Positions 47,655-55,510 of a stretch of DNA of 56,607 bases are shown in pieces; position 1 is the stretch's first letter; each line of letters begins with the position of its first letter. The notes below the pieces were generated by a model, which ran no database searches, was not told the origin of the DNA, and saw only the letters and a list, made by a program, of their open reading frames with translations. The stretch lies in the NCBI GenBank assembly GCA_964384825.1, contig CAYLMM010000012.1, forward strand, positions 1 through 56,607, written 5' to 3'. Position numbers and translations under genes: made by a program. This stretch comes from CAYLMM01 sp964384825 (lineage in GTDB: Bacteria; Krumholzibacteriota; Krumholzibacteriia; LZORAL124-64-63).

Positions 47655-50600
47655 TGAGGCTTCGGCTCACTCTGATCCTGTCGATTCTCCTGCTGGCGGC
47701 CTTCGCGCCGCCCGCGGTCGTATCCGCCCCGGCGGCCGAAGGCGGCCGCGCGGAGGCGCCTTATCGCGAGGGGGGCTACGATCCCCGGGCGGCCACGCCC
47801 CTCGCCGAGGACGACCTCGTCATTCTGGAGATCCTGCTCGACAGGTATCGCGTGAGCCAGGGAATGATCGGCTACATGCACCCCGGCGGGGTGCTCCTCC
47901 CCCTGGGAGCTTTGTGCGACGCTCTCGAGTTCGCCATCGAGACGCGTCCGAACGAGGGCTGGGCCCGCGGCTGGTTCATAGCGGAAAACCGCACCTTTTC
48001 GCTGGACCTGGGAACCCGCACCGTAGCGGTGAACGGTTCCCGCGCGGGCCTGGACCCCCTTCTCGCCCGCGCCGACGGCGAGGACATCTACGTCGACAGC
48101 GAGCTGCTCGCCGAATGGTTTCCGCTGGACATCGACATCCGACTTAGCGATATGCTGGTGCGGCTCTATCCCCGCGAGACGGTGCCTCTGCAGAGCCGGC
48201 TCAAGCGCGACGAGGTCCGGGCCAACAGCCTGGCCCGCAACAGCCAGCATGATGTCGACTATCCCCTGCGCCGAGCCGGCTACCGGCCTCTGAGCTGGCC
48301 GCTTATCGACGCCAACTTCGACTACGTGACCCGGGACGAGAACACCGACCCCCGCTTCAGCCTGCAATCGAGCAACGACTTGGCGGGGCTGTCGACCCGG
48401 ATGCTGCTTTCCCATTCGGAGGGCAAGGCGATCACCACCGCCCGGCTGCGGGCCGGACGCGAGGTCAACGACAACAGCCTGCTCGGACCGCTGCAGGCTT
48501 CGCGGTTCGAGTTCGGCGACATCTATTCGCCGCTGACGCCCCTGGTCTCGCGCGGGAAGCTGGGCAGGGGCGCGTTCCTGAGCAATCAGCCGCTGCGCAG
48601 GCCGACCGAGTTCTCCTCGACGACCATCGAAGGCGACGCCCCGCCGGGATGGGAGGTCGAGCTCTACGCCAACGGAACGCTGCTGGATTTCAGCGCCGCC
48701 GACGAGAGCGGGCACTACCGCTTCGAGAACGTGCCGCTTCAATTCGGCCAGAACGTGTTCCGGACCGTGGTCTACGGCCCCCAGGGCCAGACCCGCGAAA
48801 AGGTGGAACGCTCGATCATCGGATCGGACATGGTCCTGCCGGGGAAGCTTTCCTACCGCCTGTTCTCGCTGCAGGACGAGAAGACCCTGATCCGGGACGA
48901 CGAGGCGGTGCTCAACCCCAGCGCCGACTACGGCGCCTGGAACAGCTACGCCGAACTGGGCTTCGGCGTGACTCCGGGGCTGTCGCTCTCCGGAAGCGTA
49001 CAGAGCCTGTCGGTGCAGGGCGAGAAGCGTGACTACGGATCGTTCACGGCGCACAGCAACATCTTCGGCCTTTACACCCAGACCGTGTTCGCGAGCGATT
49101 TCACGGGCGGCGCGGCCGGCCAGTTCTCGATCCAGGGCGGGCTCGGCGGCAATTCCATCAACTTCGAGCAACGGCTCTACGACGATTTCGTCAGCGATTA
49201 CAACGAGCCCAGCCAGAAGCTCGACCGGGAAACGATCCTGCGGTTCAGCGGCTCGACCAGATCGATCCTGCCGCAGGGTCTGTCCTACGATCTGAAGCTG
49301 GAATCCGACTCATTCGCCGGCCGGAGCGTCAAGAGCCAGGACGCGGCGACCCTGCGGCTGGCCAGCAACATCGATCACATCTCGCTGTCCAACCGGATGG
49401 AATTCCGCCGCACCGACACCGACGACAGCGATTACCAGAACCTGCAGGGCGAGCAGCTGATCAGCAGCTGGCTGGGCGACTTCATGCTCCGCGGCCGGCT
49501 GCGCTACCGCATCGACCCGCAAACCGAGGTCCAGGCCATCGGCGGGACCGCCACCTGGCGTCCGCATCGGAACCTGACCGCCCGGCTGCAGGTGATCCGC
49601 AACATCGACGACATCGCCTACACCCAGATCCACACCGGCCTCAACTGGCTGCTCTCGGGCCTGAACTGCGGCCTGATCTACAGCCATTCCACGCTCGACC
49701 AGAACTACGTCTCGATCAGCTTCTCCACCTCGCTGACCAGAGCCCCCCGCGGAGGCGGCTGGCACATGCAGAAGGAGAAGATGGCGTCGGGTTCGGCCGC
49801 TTCTGCGTTCGTGTATCTGGATCGCGACGCCGACGGCCGGTACGGTCGCGACGACGAGCCCATGCCGGGGATCGGATTCACCGGCAGCAGCCTGTGGCGC
49901 AACGTGCGGACCAACGACCGCGGCGTGGCTTTCCTGCCCGGACTGCCGGCGAACCTGCCACGGGCCGTCGAGCTCGACCTCACGACGCTCGACGATCCCT
50001 TCCTGATCCCCTCGACCCGCGGACTGACCGCCATGGGGCATACCGGCGGCGTCGTCGACCTGGAATTCCCGGTGACCTATTCGGGCGAGATCGAGGGCGA
50101 CGTCATGGCCCAGACCATCGGCGGCGAGATCCCGGCCCGGCATATCGGCCTGGAGCTGATCAACAGCCACGGCGAGCGGATCATGACGACGGTCAGCGAG
50201 TTCGACGGATATTTCCTGTTCCAGGAGGTGCCGCCGGGCTGGTACGAGATCCGGGTGCTGCCCCATGCGCTGAAGCGGCGCCACGTCAAGGCTCCGGCGC
50301 CTATCGCGATGCAGATCCCGGCCGAGGGCGGCGTCAGCGCCGGACACATGATCATCCTGCTGCCGGACCTGGAGACGGCGGCCGGTTCGCCTCTGCAGAC
50401 CGAACCCGGCCTGAACGCCTCGGCTTCCGACTTCATCGGGATTCCCGCGGCGGCGCTCGCTCCGGCCGACACGCTGCGCCTGCGCACCAGCGAGGAGATC
50501 TTCCAGGACGAGGATCTGGACCTGATCGAGAAGGTTCTGGAACTGGAAGAGCAGAAGGATGGCGGCGAAATCGCGAGGGATGCGCTCGACGGGACGGCCG

Positions 50601-50917
50601 CCGATCGGGCCGGAGTCGGATCCGGGATCAGCAAGGCCGAGCCGGCCGCGCGGCCCGCGCCGGCGATGTTCCCCGGCGACACGCCCTCGCCGAGCCTGCC
50701 GCGACGCCACTTCTACGGGATGATCGAGCGGCCGGACGAGACGCCGGGCGGGGAATCGGGCGCGGCGGCGAATGACGGCGAACCGTCGGCCCGGATGTCG
50801 CTGCTGAAGAAGATCCTGCAAGGCGACCGCACGACCCCGGTGTCGGACGCGGAGGCCGAGGCGATCATCCGGATCCTGCGGACGCTGCGATACATGACGC
50901 CCCTGACCATCCGCTAG
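47654..50917 (+). CDS. Usher-like outer-membrane protein with SdrD-like domains and a long C-terminal tail
   Basis: This protein has 1087 residues with a signal peptide (LTLILSILLLAAFAPPAVVSA). Residues 40-180 form an N-terminal domain. Near residue 330 is the usher-type passage PPGWEVELYANGTLLDFSAA, followed by YRFENVPLQFGQNVFRTVVYGPQGQ. Residues 400-700 alternate as outer-membrane beta-strands. Residues 710-890 hold two Ig or carboxypeptidase-regulatory-like domains (FVYLDRDADGRYGRDDEPMPGIGF and YFLFQEVPPGWYEIRVLPHA). A further 200-residue Ala/Pro/Asp-rich tail is unusual. It is a divergent member of the FimD/TcfC usher group by motif and context; the exact family was not confirmed. Confidence 0.78.
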   Translation: MRLRLTLILSILLLAAFAPPAVVSAPAAEGGRAEAPYREGGYDPRAATPLAEDDLVILEILLDRYRVSQGMIGYMHPGGVLLPLGALCDALEFAIETRPNEGWARGWFIAENRTFSLDLGTRTVAVNGSRAGLDPLLARADGEDIYVDSELLAEWFPLDIDIRLSDMLVRLYPRETVPLQSRLKRDEVRANSLARNSQHDVDYPLRRAGYRPLSWPLIDANFDYVTRDENTDPRFSLQSSNDLAGLSTRMLLSHSEGKAITTARLRAGREVNDNSLLGPLQASRFEFGDIYSPLTPLVSRGKLGRGAFLSNQPLRRPTEFSSTTIEGDAPPGWEVELYANGTLLDFSAADESGHYRFENVPLQFGQNVFRTVVYGPQGQTREKVERSIIGSDMVLPGKLSYRLFSLQDEKTLIRDDEAVLNPSADYGAWNSYAELGFGVTPGLSLSGSVQSLSVQGEKRDYGSFTAHSNIFGLYTQTVFASDFTGGAAGQFSIQGGLGGNSINFEQRLYDDFVSDYNEPSQKLDRETILRFSGSTRSILPQGLSYDLKLESDSFAGRSVKSQDAATLRLASNIDHISLSNRMEFRRTDTDDSDYQNLQGEQLISSWLGDFMLRGRLRYRIDPQTEVQAIGGTATWRPHRNLTARLQVIRNIDDIAYTQIHTGLNWLLSGLNCGLIYSHSTLDQNYVSISFSTSLTRAPRGGGWHMQKEKMASGSAASAFVYLDRDADGRYGRDDEPMPGIGFTGSSLWRNVRTNDRGVAFLPGLPANLPRAVELDLTTLDDPFLIPSTRGLTAMGHTGGVVDLEFPVTYSGEIEGDVMAQTIGGEIPARHIGLELINSHGERIMTTVSEFDGYFLFQEVPPGWYEIRVLPHALKRRHVKAPAPIAMQIPAEGGVSAGHMIILLPDLETAAGSPLQTEPGLNASASDFIGIPAAALAPADTLRLRTSEEIFQDEDLDLIEKVLELEEQKDGGEIARDALDGTAADRAGVGSGISKAEPAARPAPAMFPGDTPSPSLPRRHFYGMIERPDETPGGESGAAANDGEPSARMSLLKKILQGDRTTPVSDAEAEAIIRILRTLRYMTPLTIR

Positions 50918-50932
50918 AAGCCGGCCGAGGCG

Positions 50933-51370
50933 TCATTCCCAGCCGTGGACCTTCACATCGCCGTCGGCGGGCCAGGTCTGCGGATCGTCCCAGGCGGCCA
51001 GCCGCCCGTCGCGGAAGTAGAGCCACAAGGCCTGACGGTCGAACCGCACCCTGGCGCCTTCAAGGCCCTGGCCGTACGCCAGATTCGATCCCGAATCGTT
51101 GCGCAGCACGTAGGTCTGGATCATGGCGATCTCCCAGGCGTCGATCCCGTCGCGCGCGGCGACCGGCTCGGCCTCGGGGAAGACCTCCAGCACGCTCTCG
51201 CGCGACATCCCGACGAAGATCCGCGAAAGACGACCTGCGTAACGGTCGCGGATGACCGGCAGATCCTCGATCCGGTCGACCACCGCCGGGCGATCGGGCA
51301 CGGCCATGCAGCCGGCCAGCCCCGCGATCAATCCGCAGAGCAGGAGGATCGGAACGATTCGGCTGGACAT
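50933..51370 (-). CDS. SmpA/BamE-like lipoprotein
   Basis: This protein has 145 residues with a lipoprotein signal (LLCGLIAGLAGC), lipidated at C21. The segment IFVGMSRESVLEVFPEAEPV recalls the 'GMt..eV...G.P' start of the SmpA/OmlA (BamE) fold. The C-terminal WLYFRDGRLAAWDDP forms a beta-strand pair seen in such proteins. It starts at ATG 51370 behind GGAGG. The exact role is unknown; it shares a strand and short gap with the metallophosphoesterase gene. Confidence 0.7.
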   Translation of the reverse strand: MSSRIVPILLLCGLIAGLAGCMAVPDRPAVVDRIEDLPVIRDRYAGRLSRIFVGMSRESVLEVFPEAEPVAARDGIDAWEIAMIQTYVLRNDSGSNLAYGQGLEGARVRFDRQALWLYFRDGRLAAWDDPQTWPADGDVKVHGWE

Positions 51371-51390
51371 GACGGCCTCCGGGACCGGGA

Positions 51391-52662
51391 TCAGGCGCGG
51401 CGCAGTTCGAGCACCGGGGACTCGGCCGGGCAGCCGAGGCGGAACGGGAACCAATGTCCGGCGCCGGCGGTGACGTGCATGCGGGCGTCGCCGTTGCGGT
51501 AGACGCCCCAGATCGGCCGGGTATGGCCCGGCGGATCGAAGAGCGAGCGGCCGAACATGCCGATCTGACCGCCGTGGGAATGCCCCGCCAGGACCAGCGA
51601 GGCGCCGCGACGGGCCGCGAGCGGCAAGACATCGGGGCGATGGGCCAGGACCAGGCGCCAATCGCCGGTTCCGGCTCCGGCCATGGCCCCATCCAGGCCC
51701 CGCCGGTAGAAATCGGGGCGTTTTTCGAAGGGCGCGATGCCGGCCGGATCGTCCAGGCCGGCCAGCCAGACCCGGCGGCCCCGCAGTTCCACGGCCGCGC
51801 CCTCGCCGCGCAGCAGGGGCACCGGCCCGGCCGCGAAAGCGCGCAGGGCCTTGCCCAATCCCCTTCCGTATTCATGATTGCCGAGCACGGCCCAGGCTCC
51901 GCCGGCCGCGGGAAAGGCCCCGATGCGTTCCAGGGCCGGAGCGAGCAGCGAACGGTCGTCGGCGACGTCCCCGGTCAAGGCGACCAGTTCGGGAGCGAAA
52001 TCCCAGGCGCGGGCCAGAATCGCATCCAGATCCTCGAGCGTGACGTAGACGCCGAGATGGAGATCGCTCAGATGGAGGATGCGCAGGCCGTCGAGTTCGG
52101 CCGGCAAACCGGGCACCGGCACCGTCCGCAGGATCACGCGGGTCCCGGCCGCGGCCTGGCCCACTCCCCCGATCGCGGCGGCGGCGGCCACGGCGGGCAG
52201 CAGGGCGGCGCCGGCCTTCAGGGCCCGGCGTCGCGATGGATCCGCGGGGCCGGTCCCGGCCTGGGTTCCGACGACTGCGGCGCAGCCTTCGGCGGCGCAT
52301 CCGGAGGCGGCGCGACCCGCGGCCGCGGATTCACCGTCCCGCGCGCGGGCGGCGCGACGGGCGTCGATCCACCGGGCCGTCTTCAGGATGATCACGGCCG
52401 CGAACAGGGCCGGCAGCAGGGCCAGCAGCACGACCAGCACATCGATCATCCCCGACCGGGCGAACGCCGTATAGGGCGAGCCGGAGGAGCGCAGCACGGT
52501 CAAGGCGCCGAGGCTCGAGACCAGCGCCGCCAACGGCAACAGGGCCGCCAGCAGCATCCACCGGGCCCGGATTCCGGTCAGCCGCAAGAGCAGCGCTCCG
52601 TCGCAGAGACCGAGCAGCAGCAGCGCGGCGGCGAACATCGTGTAGGGGATGTAAACGTTCAT
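51391..52662 (-). CDS. Membrane-anchored metallophosphoesterase
   Basis: This protein has 423 residues. Four membrane segments lie before residue 105. A twin-arginine-like stretch SRRRALKAGAALLPAVAAAAA is at about 145-165. The phosphoesterase domain (from about 185) has all metal-binding motifs: LSDLHLG, TGDVADD, LGNHEY, LAHRPD and GHSHGGQ. This is the YkuE-like class of membrane-bound phosphoesterases; related YkuE and LpxG-type enzymes act on lipids or nucleotides. The substrate here is unknown. Confidence 0.88.
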   Translation of the reverse strand: MNVYIPYTMFAAALLLLGLCDGALLLRLTGIRARWMLLAALLPLAALVSSLGALTVLRSSGSPYTAFARSGMIDVLVVLLALLPALFAAVIILKTARWIDARRAARARDGESAAAGRAASGCAAEGCAAVVGTQAGTGPADPSRRRALKAGAALLPAVAAAAAIGGVGQAAAGTRVILRTVPVPGLPAELDGLRILHLSDLHLGVYVTLEDLDAILARAWDFAPELVALTGDVADDRSLLAPALERIGAFPAAGGAWAVLGNHEYGRGLGKALRAFAAGPVPLLRGEGAAVELRGRRVWLAGLDDPAGIAPFEKRPDFYRRGLDGAMAGAGTGDWRLVLAHRPDVLPLAARRGASLVLAGHSHGGQIGMFGRSLFDPPGHTRPIWGVYRNGDARMHVTAGAGHWFPFRLGCPAESPVLELRRA

Positions 52663-52712
52663 GGCGCAGTGAACATAGCGGCCGGCGCGGGGTTCCGCCA
52701 GAATGCGATGAA

Positions 52713-52735
52713 GGGGGACCGCGTCCGGCCCCCCC
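52713..52735 (-). terminator. Weak hairpin after the Cys/Trp-rich secreted protein gene
   Basis: On the minus strand GGGGGGCCG and CGGTCCCCC pair with one mismatch around a four-base loop. The following DNA (TTCATC) has no real T-run, so termination would be weak or Rho-aided. Confidence 0.3.
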
Positions 52736-52758
52736 GCTTCGTGAAATCGCCGCCGGGA

Positions 52759-53493
52759 TCAACGGAATATGGATTTCACCTTCCCCCAGCTGTCGTCGTC
52801 GCCGTCGACCGGAACGTCGCAGCAGGTCGCTTCGGCGTACATGATCAGGTTTCCGATCTCGCTAAACGTACTGTAGAGATCGGTCCAGCCCGCGCCCCAG
52901 TCGTTGTAGACGGTGCAGGGAGTGGGAGAATCGTCCATGATCAAGCCCACGCCCGGCATCGGGTCGGGGAAATGGAAGGACAGGAAGTACCAGTAGTCCA
53001 TGAAGGCGCAATCGCAGAATTCGCCCAAGGGGATCGCGATGTCGTACAGGCCCGTCTGGGGGATCGTGACCGTGAACAAGGGCGAGACGCAGTCCTCGAT
53101 TCCCGGCACCCAGCATCCGACTGCCGGATCCCACAACGCGTCCTCGAGATCGACGTAGCAGTCGAATTCGTAGGGATAGTTGTTTTCAGGGGCGAAATTC
53201 ATCAGGATGTGGACGTTGCCCACCCAGAATCCCCACTGGCAATCGCAGTTGTCCCAGGGATGGAACAGATACTTGTAGGCCTCCTGCCCGGTGAACCAGC
53301 CCGTCACGTTCCAGGCCACTGCGTTCAGATTCCCCAGAAAGCAACCCGTCGGCACGGTGCTCTGGACGTCGTAGTGAAGGATTTCCGCGGTGGGATCGAT
53401 CGGAGTGGCGACGGGCTGCCCATCGGCGAACGCGGCGCCGGCGATCAGAAGGAACATCAGGGCGAGGGGTGTCAGGATCAGCCAACGTCTCAT
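52759..53493 (-). CDS. Cys/Trp-rich secreted protein of unknown function
   Basis: This protein has 244 residues with a signal peptide (LTPLALMFLLIAGAAFA). The mature part has about a dozen cysteines and many Trp, Tyr and Phe (NCDCQWGFWVGNVHILMNF, FCDCAFMDYWYFLSFHF). It is likely a disulfide-bonded beta-sandwich outside the cytoplasm. No family was recognised. It stands alone in its gene neighbourhood. Confidence 0.8.
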   Translation of the reverse strand: MRRWLILTPLALMFLLIAGAAFADGQPVATPIDPTAEILHYDVQSTVPTGCFLGNLNAVAWNVTGWFTGQEAYKYLFHPWDNCDCQWGFWVGNVHILMNFAPENNYPYEFDCYVDLEDALWDPAVGCWVPGIEDCVSPLFTVTIPQTGLYDIAIPLGEFCDCAFMDYWYFLSFHFPDPMPGVGLIMDDSPTPCTVYNDWGAGWTDLYSTFSEIGNLIMYAEATCCDVPVDGDDDSWGKVKSIFR

Positions 53494-53608
53494 GGCCGTA
53501 CCCCCTCATGGGATGATGATGCATGGGCGAGGCGATGGCAGGCCTCCGTGCCCAAGGTGGAAATGTATCATAAATGCAGAGACATCAGGTAGGAAATAAA
53601 TGCCGGTT

Positions 53609-54073
53609 TCAGATCCAGCGCCGGACGCGACGGGCATAGCCGTCGTAGCGATCGCCGAAGACGCGCCGCATCGAGGCCTCCTCCATCGGGATGAAGCGAC
53701 GGTCCATCAGCACGGCGAAGCCGACCGGGCCGATCCAGGGCGCGGCCCGGCCCGACAGCACGGCGGCCGCGGCCAGGATCGCGACCATGCCCAGATACAT
53801 CGGATGGCGCGAGAGGGCGAAGGGACCGCCGTCGACCAGGACCGCGGCGTCGAGGCCGGGCTTGACGGTGGTTTCCAGGCGCTTGAAGCGGGCGTCGGCG
53901 TCGAGATTGAGCCAGGCGCCGAAGGCGAAGGGAACCACGGCCAGCCACCGGACGGGGCCGGGGATCAGGGTTGCCAGCGGCAGCAGGAAATGCAGCACCG
54001 CCATCACGATCAGCGAGAGCATGAACCAGGTCGGCGGCAGGGGCTTGGGCGAGGTCTTCGTATCGGGCGTCAT
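53609..54073 (-). CDS. Isoprenylcysteine-carboxyl-methyltransferase-like membrane protein
   Basis: This protein has 154 residues from ATG 54073, behind GGAGGA. Membrane segments lie near residues 15-35, 40-60 and 95-115. The ICMT/PEMT signature is present: GGPFALSRHPMYLGMVAILAAA and the C-terminal RFIPMEEASMRRVFGDRYDGYARRVRRW. Such proteins use S-adenosylmethionine to methylate small or membrane substrates. The true substrate is unknown. Confidence 0.85.
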   Translation of the reverse strand: MTPDTKTSPKPLPPTWFMLSLIVMAVLHFLLPLATLIPGPVRWLAVVPFAFGAWLNLDADARFKRLETTVKPGLDAAVLVDGGPFALSRHPMYLGMVAILAAAAVLSGRAAPWIGPVGFAVLMDRRFIPMEEASMRRVFGDRYDGYARRVRRWI

Positions 54074-54174
54074 GATGGAAATCCTCCGGTGACTGGCGCG
54101 CATTTCGGGTGAGGGAATTTCAACACGACGCGTCCGGCCGCGGCAACAGAAATCCCGCCGTTTTCCGCCGCGCC

Positions 54175-54203
54175 TTGACACGGTCCGGCCCGGTGGCTAT
54201 CCT
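54175..54203 (+). promoter_or_regulatory. Sigma-70 promoter of carAB
   Basis: TTGACA (all six bases), 17 bases, TATCCT (four of six). Transcription should start near base 54210, giving a leader of about 175 bases to the carA ATG at 54386. Confidence 0.85.
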
Positions 54204-54220
54204 GCCGGCGATTCTTTTAA

Positions 54221-54336
54221 TCGAGGCCCGTGAGCCCGAAAGGAGTCCCGATGTTTCCGTGCGTCCCATCGAATCGGTGCGTCCCCGACCGACCCGCTCC
54301 TCCTCCCCGCGCTTCCGGCGTCCGGGGATTTTTTTT
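54221..54336 (+). promoter_or_regulatory. carAB leader: probable PyrR-type attenuator with terminator
   Basis: The leader begins with a small hairpin, TCGAGGCCCGTGAGCCCGA (54221-54239), whose CCCGTGAG loop and bulged A recall PyrR binding loops, followed by AAAGGAG. It ends in a terminator: CCCCG-CGC, loop TTCCG, GCG-TC-CGGGG, then eight T (54305-54336), placed 50 bases before the carA ATG. Attenuation by uridylate through PyrR is inferred; the terminator itself is clear. Confidence 0.7.
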
Positions 54337-54385
54337 ATCCTACAGCAGCGGGCTCGCGCCTTCCGCTAGAACCGGGAGGTAGTCC

Positions 54386-55510
54386 ATGCAGGCCCATCTC
54401 GTCCTGGAAACGGGACAGGTTTTTTCCGGACGTTCCCTGGGGGCCCCGCTCGAAGCCGGCGGCGAGGTCGTCTTCCACACCGGAATGACCGGCTACCAGG
54501 AGATCCTCACCGACCCGAGCTACGCCGGGCAGATCGTGGTTTTCACCGCGCCGCACCTGGGCAACTACGGTATCCATCACGACGACAACGAATCGGGCGC
54601 TGTCAGGCCGGCCGGAATCGTGGTGCGGGATTTCTGCCGCCGCGACTTCCACCGCCGCAGCGAGTCCGGTCTGGACCAGACGCTGCGCAGGGCATCGGTG
54701 CCGGCCCTGGCGGACATCGACACCCGCGCGGTGACGGTGGCGGTGCGCGAAGGCGGCGTCCGCCGGGGGTTCCTGGGCTACGGCGACCCCGAAAAACTGC
54801 TGGCCAGGGCGCGCGCCCTGCCCTCGATCGACGCGATCGACTGGGTCGCGCGCGTGAGCACCGACAGGATGCGCCCCTTCCCCGAACAGCCCGACCGCGA
54901 CGACCCCTTCGAGGTCGCGGTGCTGGACTGCGGCGTGAAGAAGAGCATCCTGCGCCGTCTGGTGGCCGAGGGATGCCGCGTGAGAGTCTTTCCGGCTTCG
55001 AGCACGGCGGCCGAACTGATGGCCGCCCCCACCGAGGGCGTCTTCCTGAGCAACGGGCCCGGCGATCCTGCGGCGCGGCCGGACCTGAGCGCCACGATCG
55101 CCGAGTTGCTGGCGGCCAACATCCCGCTGTTCGGCATCTGCCTGGGGCACCAGCTGCTGGCCCGCGCGCTGGGCGCCGAGACCGTGAAGCTGCCCTTCGG
55201 ACATCACGGCGCCAACCATCCGGTGCAGAACCTGGCCACCGGCCGGGTCGAGATCACCAGCCAGAACCACAACTACGCGGTGCCAGAATCCGGGATCGAT
55301 CCGGCGGTCGCCGAGATCACCCACCGCAGCCTGAACGACGGCTCGGTCGAGGGCCTGTCGGTGATCGGACGCGAGGCCTACAGCGTGCAGTACCATCCCG
55401 AAGCCGCGCCCGGGCCGAGCGACGGCCTGTACCTCTTCCACCGATTCACGACCATGATGAACGGGCGCCGCGACGGGCGGGAAAGGCGGGGCCATGCCGC
55501 GCAGGGATGA
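54386..55510 (+). CDS. carA: Carbamoyl-phosphate synthase small subunit
   Basis: CarA splits glutamine to feed ammonia to CarB for pyrimidine and arginine synthesis. The protein has 374 residues, the normal length. The N-terminal domain has FHTGMTGYQEILTDPSYAGQIVVFTAPHLGNYG. The glutaminase domain has the active Cys C252 in FGICLGHQLLARALG and the His/Glu pair in SVQYHPEA. It starts at ATG 54386 behind GGGAGGTAG. Confidence 0.97.
   Translation: MQAHLVLETGQVFSGRSLGAPLEAGGEVVFHTGMTGYQEILTDPSYAGQIVVFTAPHLGNYGIHHDDNESGAVRPAGIVVRDFCRRDFHRRSESGLDQTLRRASVPALADIDTRAVTVAVREGGVRRGFLGYGDPEKLLARARALPSIDAIDWVARVSTDRMRPFPEQPDRDDPFEVAVLDCGVKKSILRRLVAEGCRVRVFPASSTAAELMAAPTEGVFLSNGPGDPAARPDLSATIAELLAANIPLFGICLGHQLLARALGAETVKLPFGHHGANHPVQNLATGRVEITSQNHNYAVPESGIDPAVAEITHRSLNDGSVEGLSVIGREAYSVQYHPEAAPGPSDGLYLFHRFTTMMNGRRDGRERRGHAAQG

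Noticed and set aside
53540..53565. GGCACGGAGGCCTGC upstream of the Cys/Trp-rich protein gene on the minus strand.
   Set aside because: The GG-to-GC spacing is eleven rather than ten and the TTGC half is poor, so it is not called a sigma-54 promoter.
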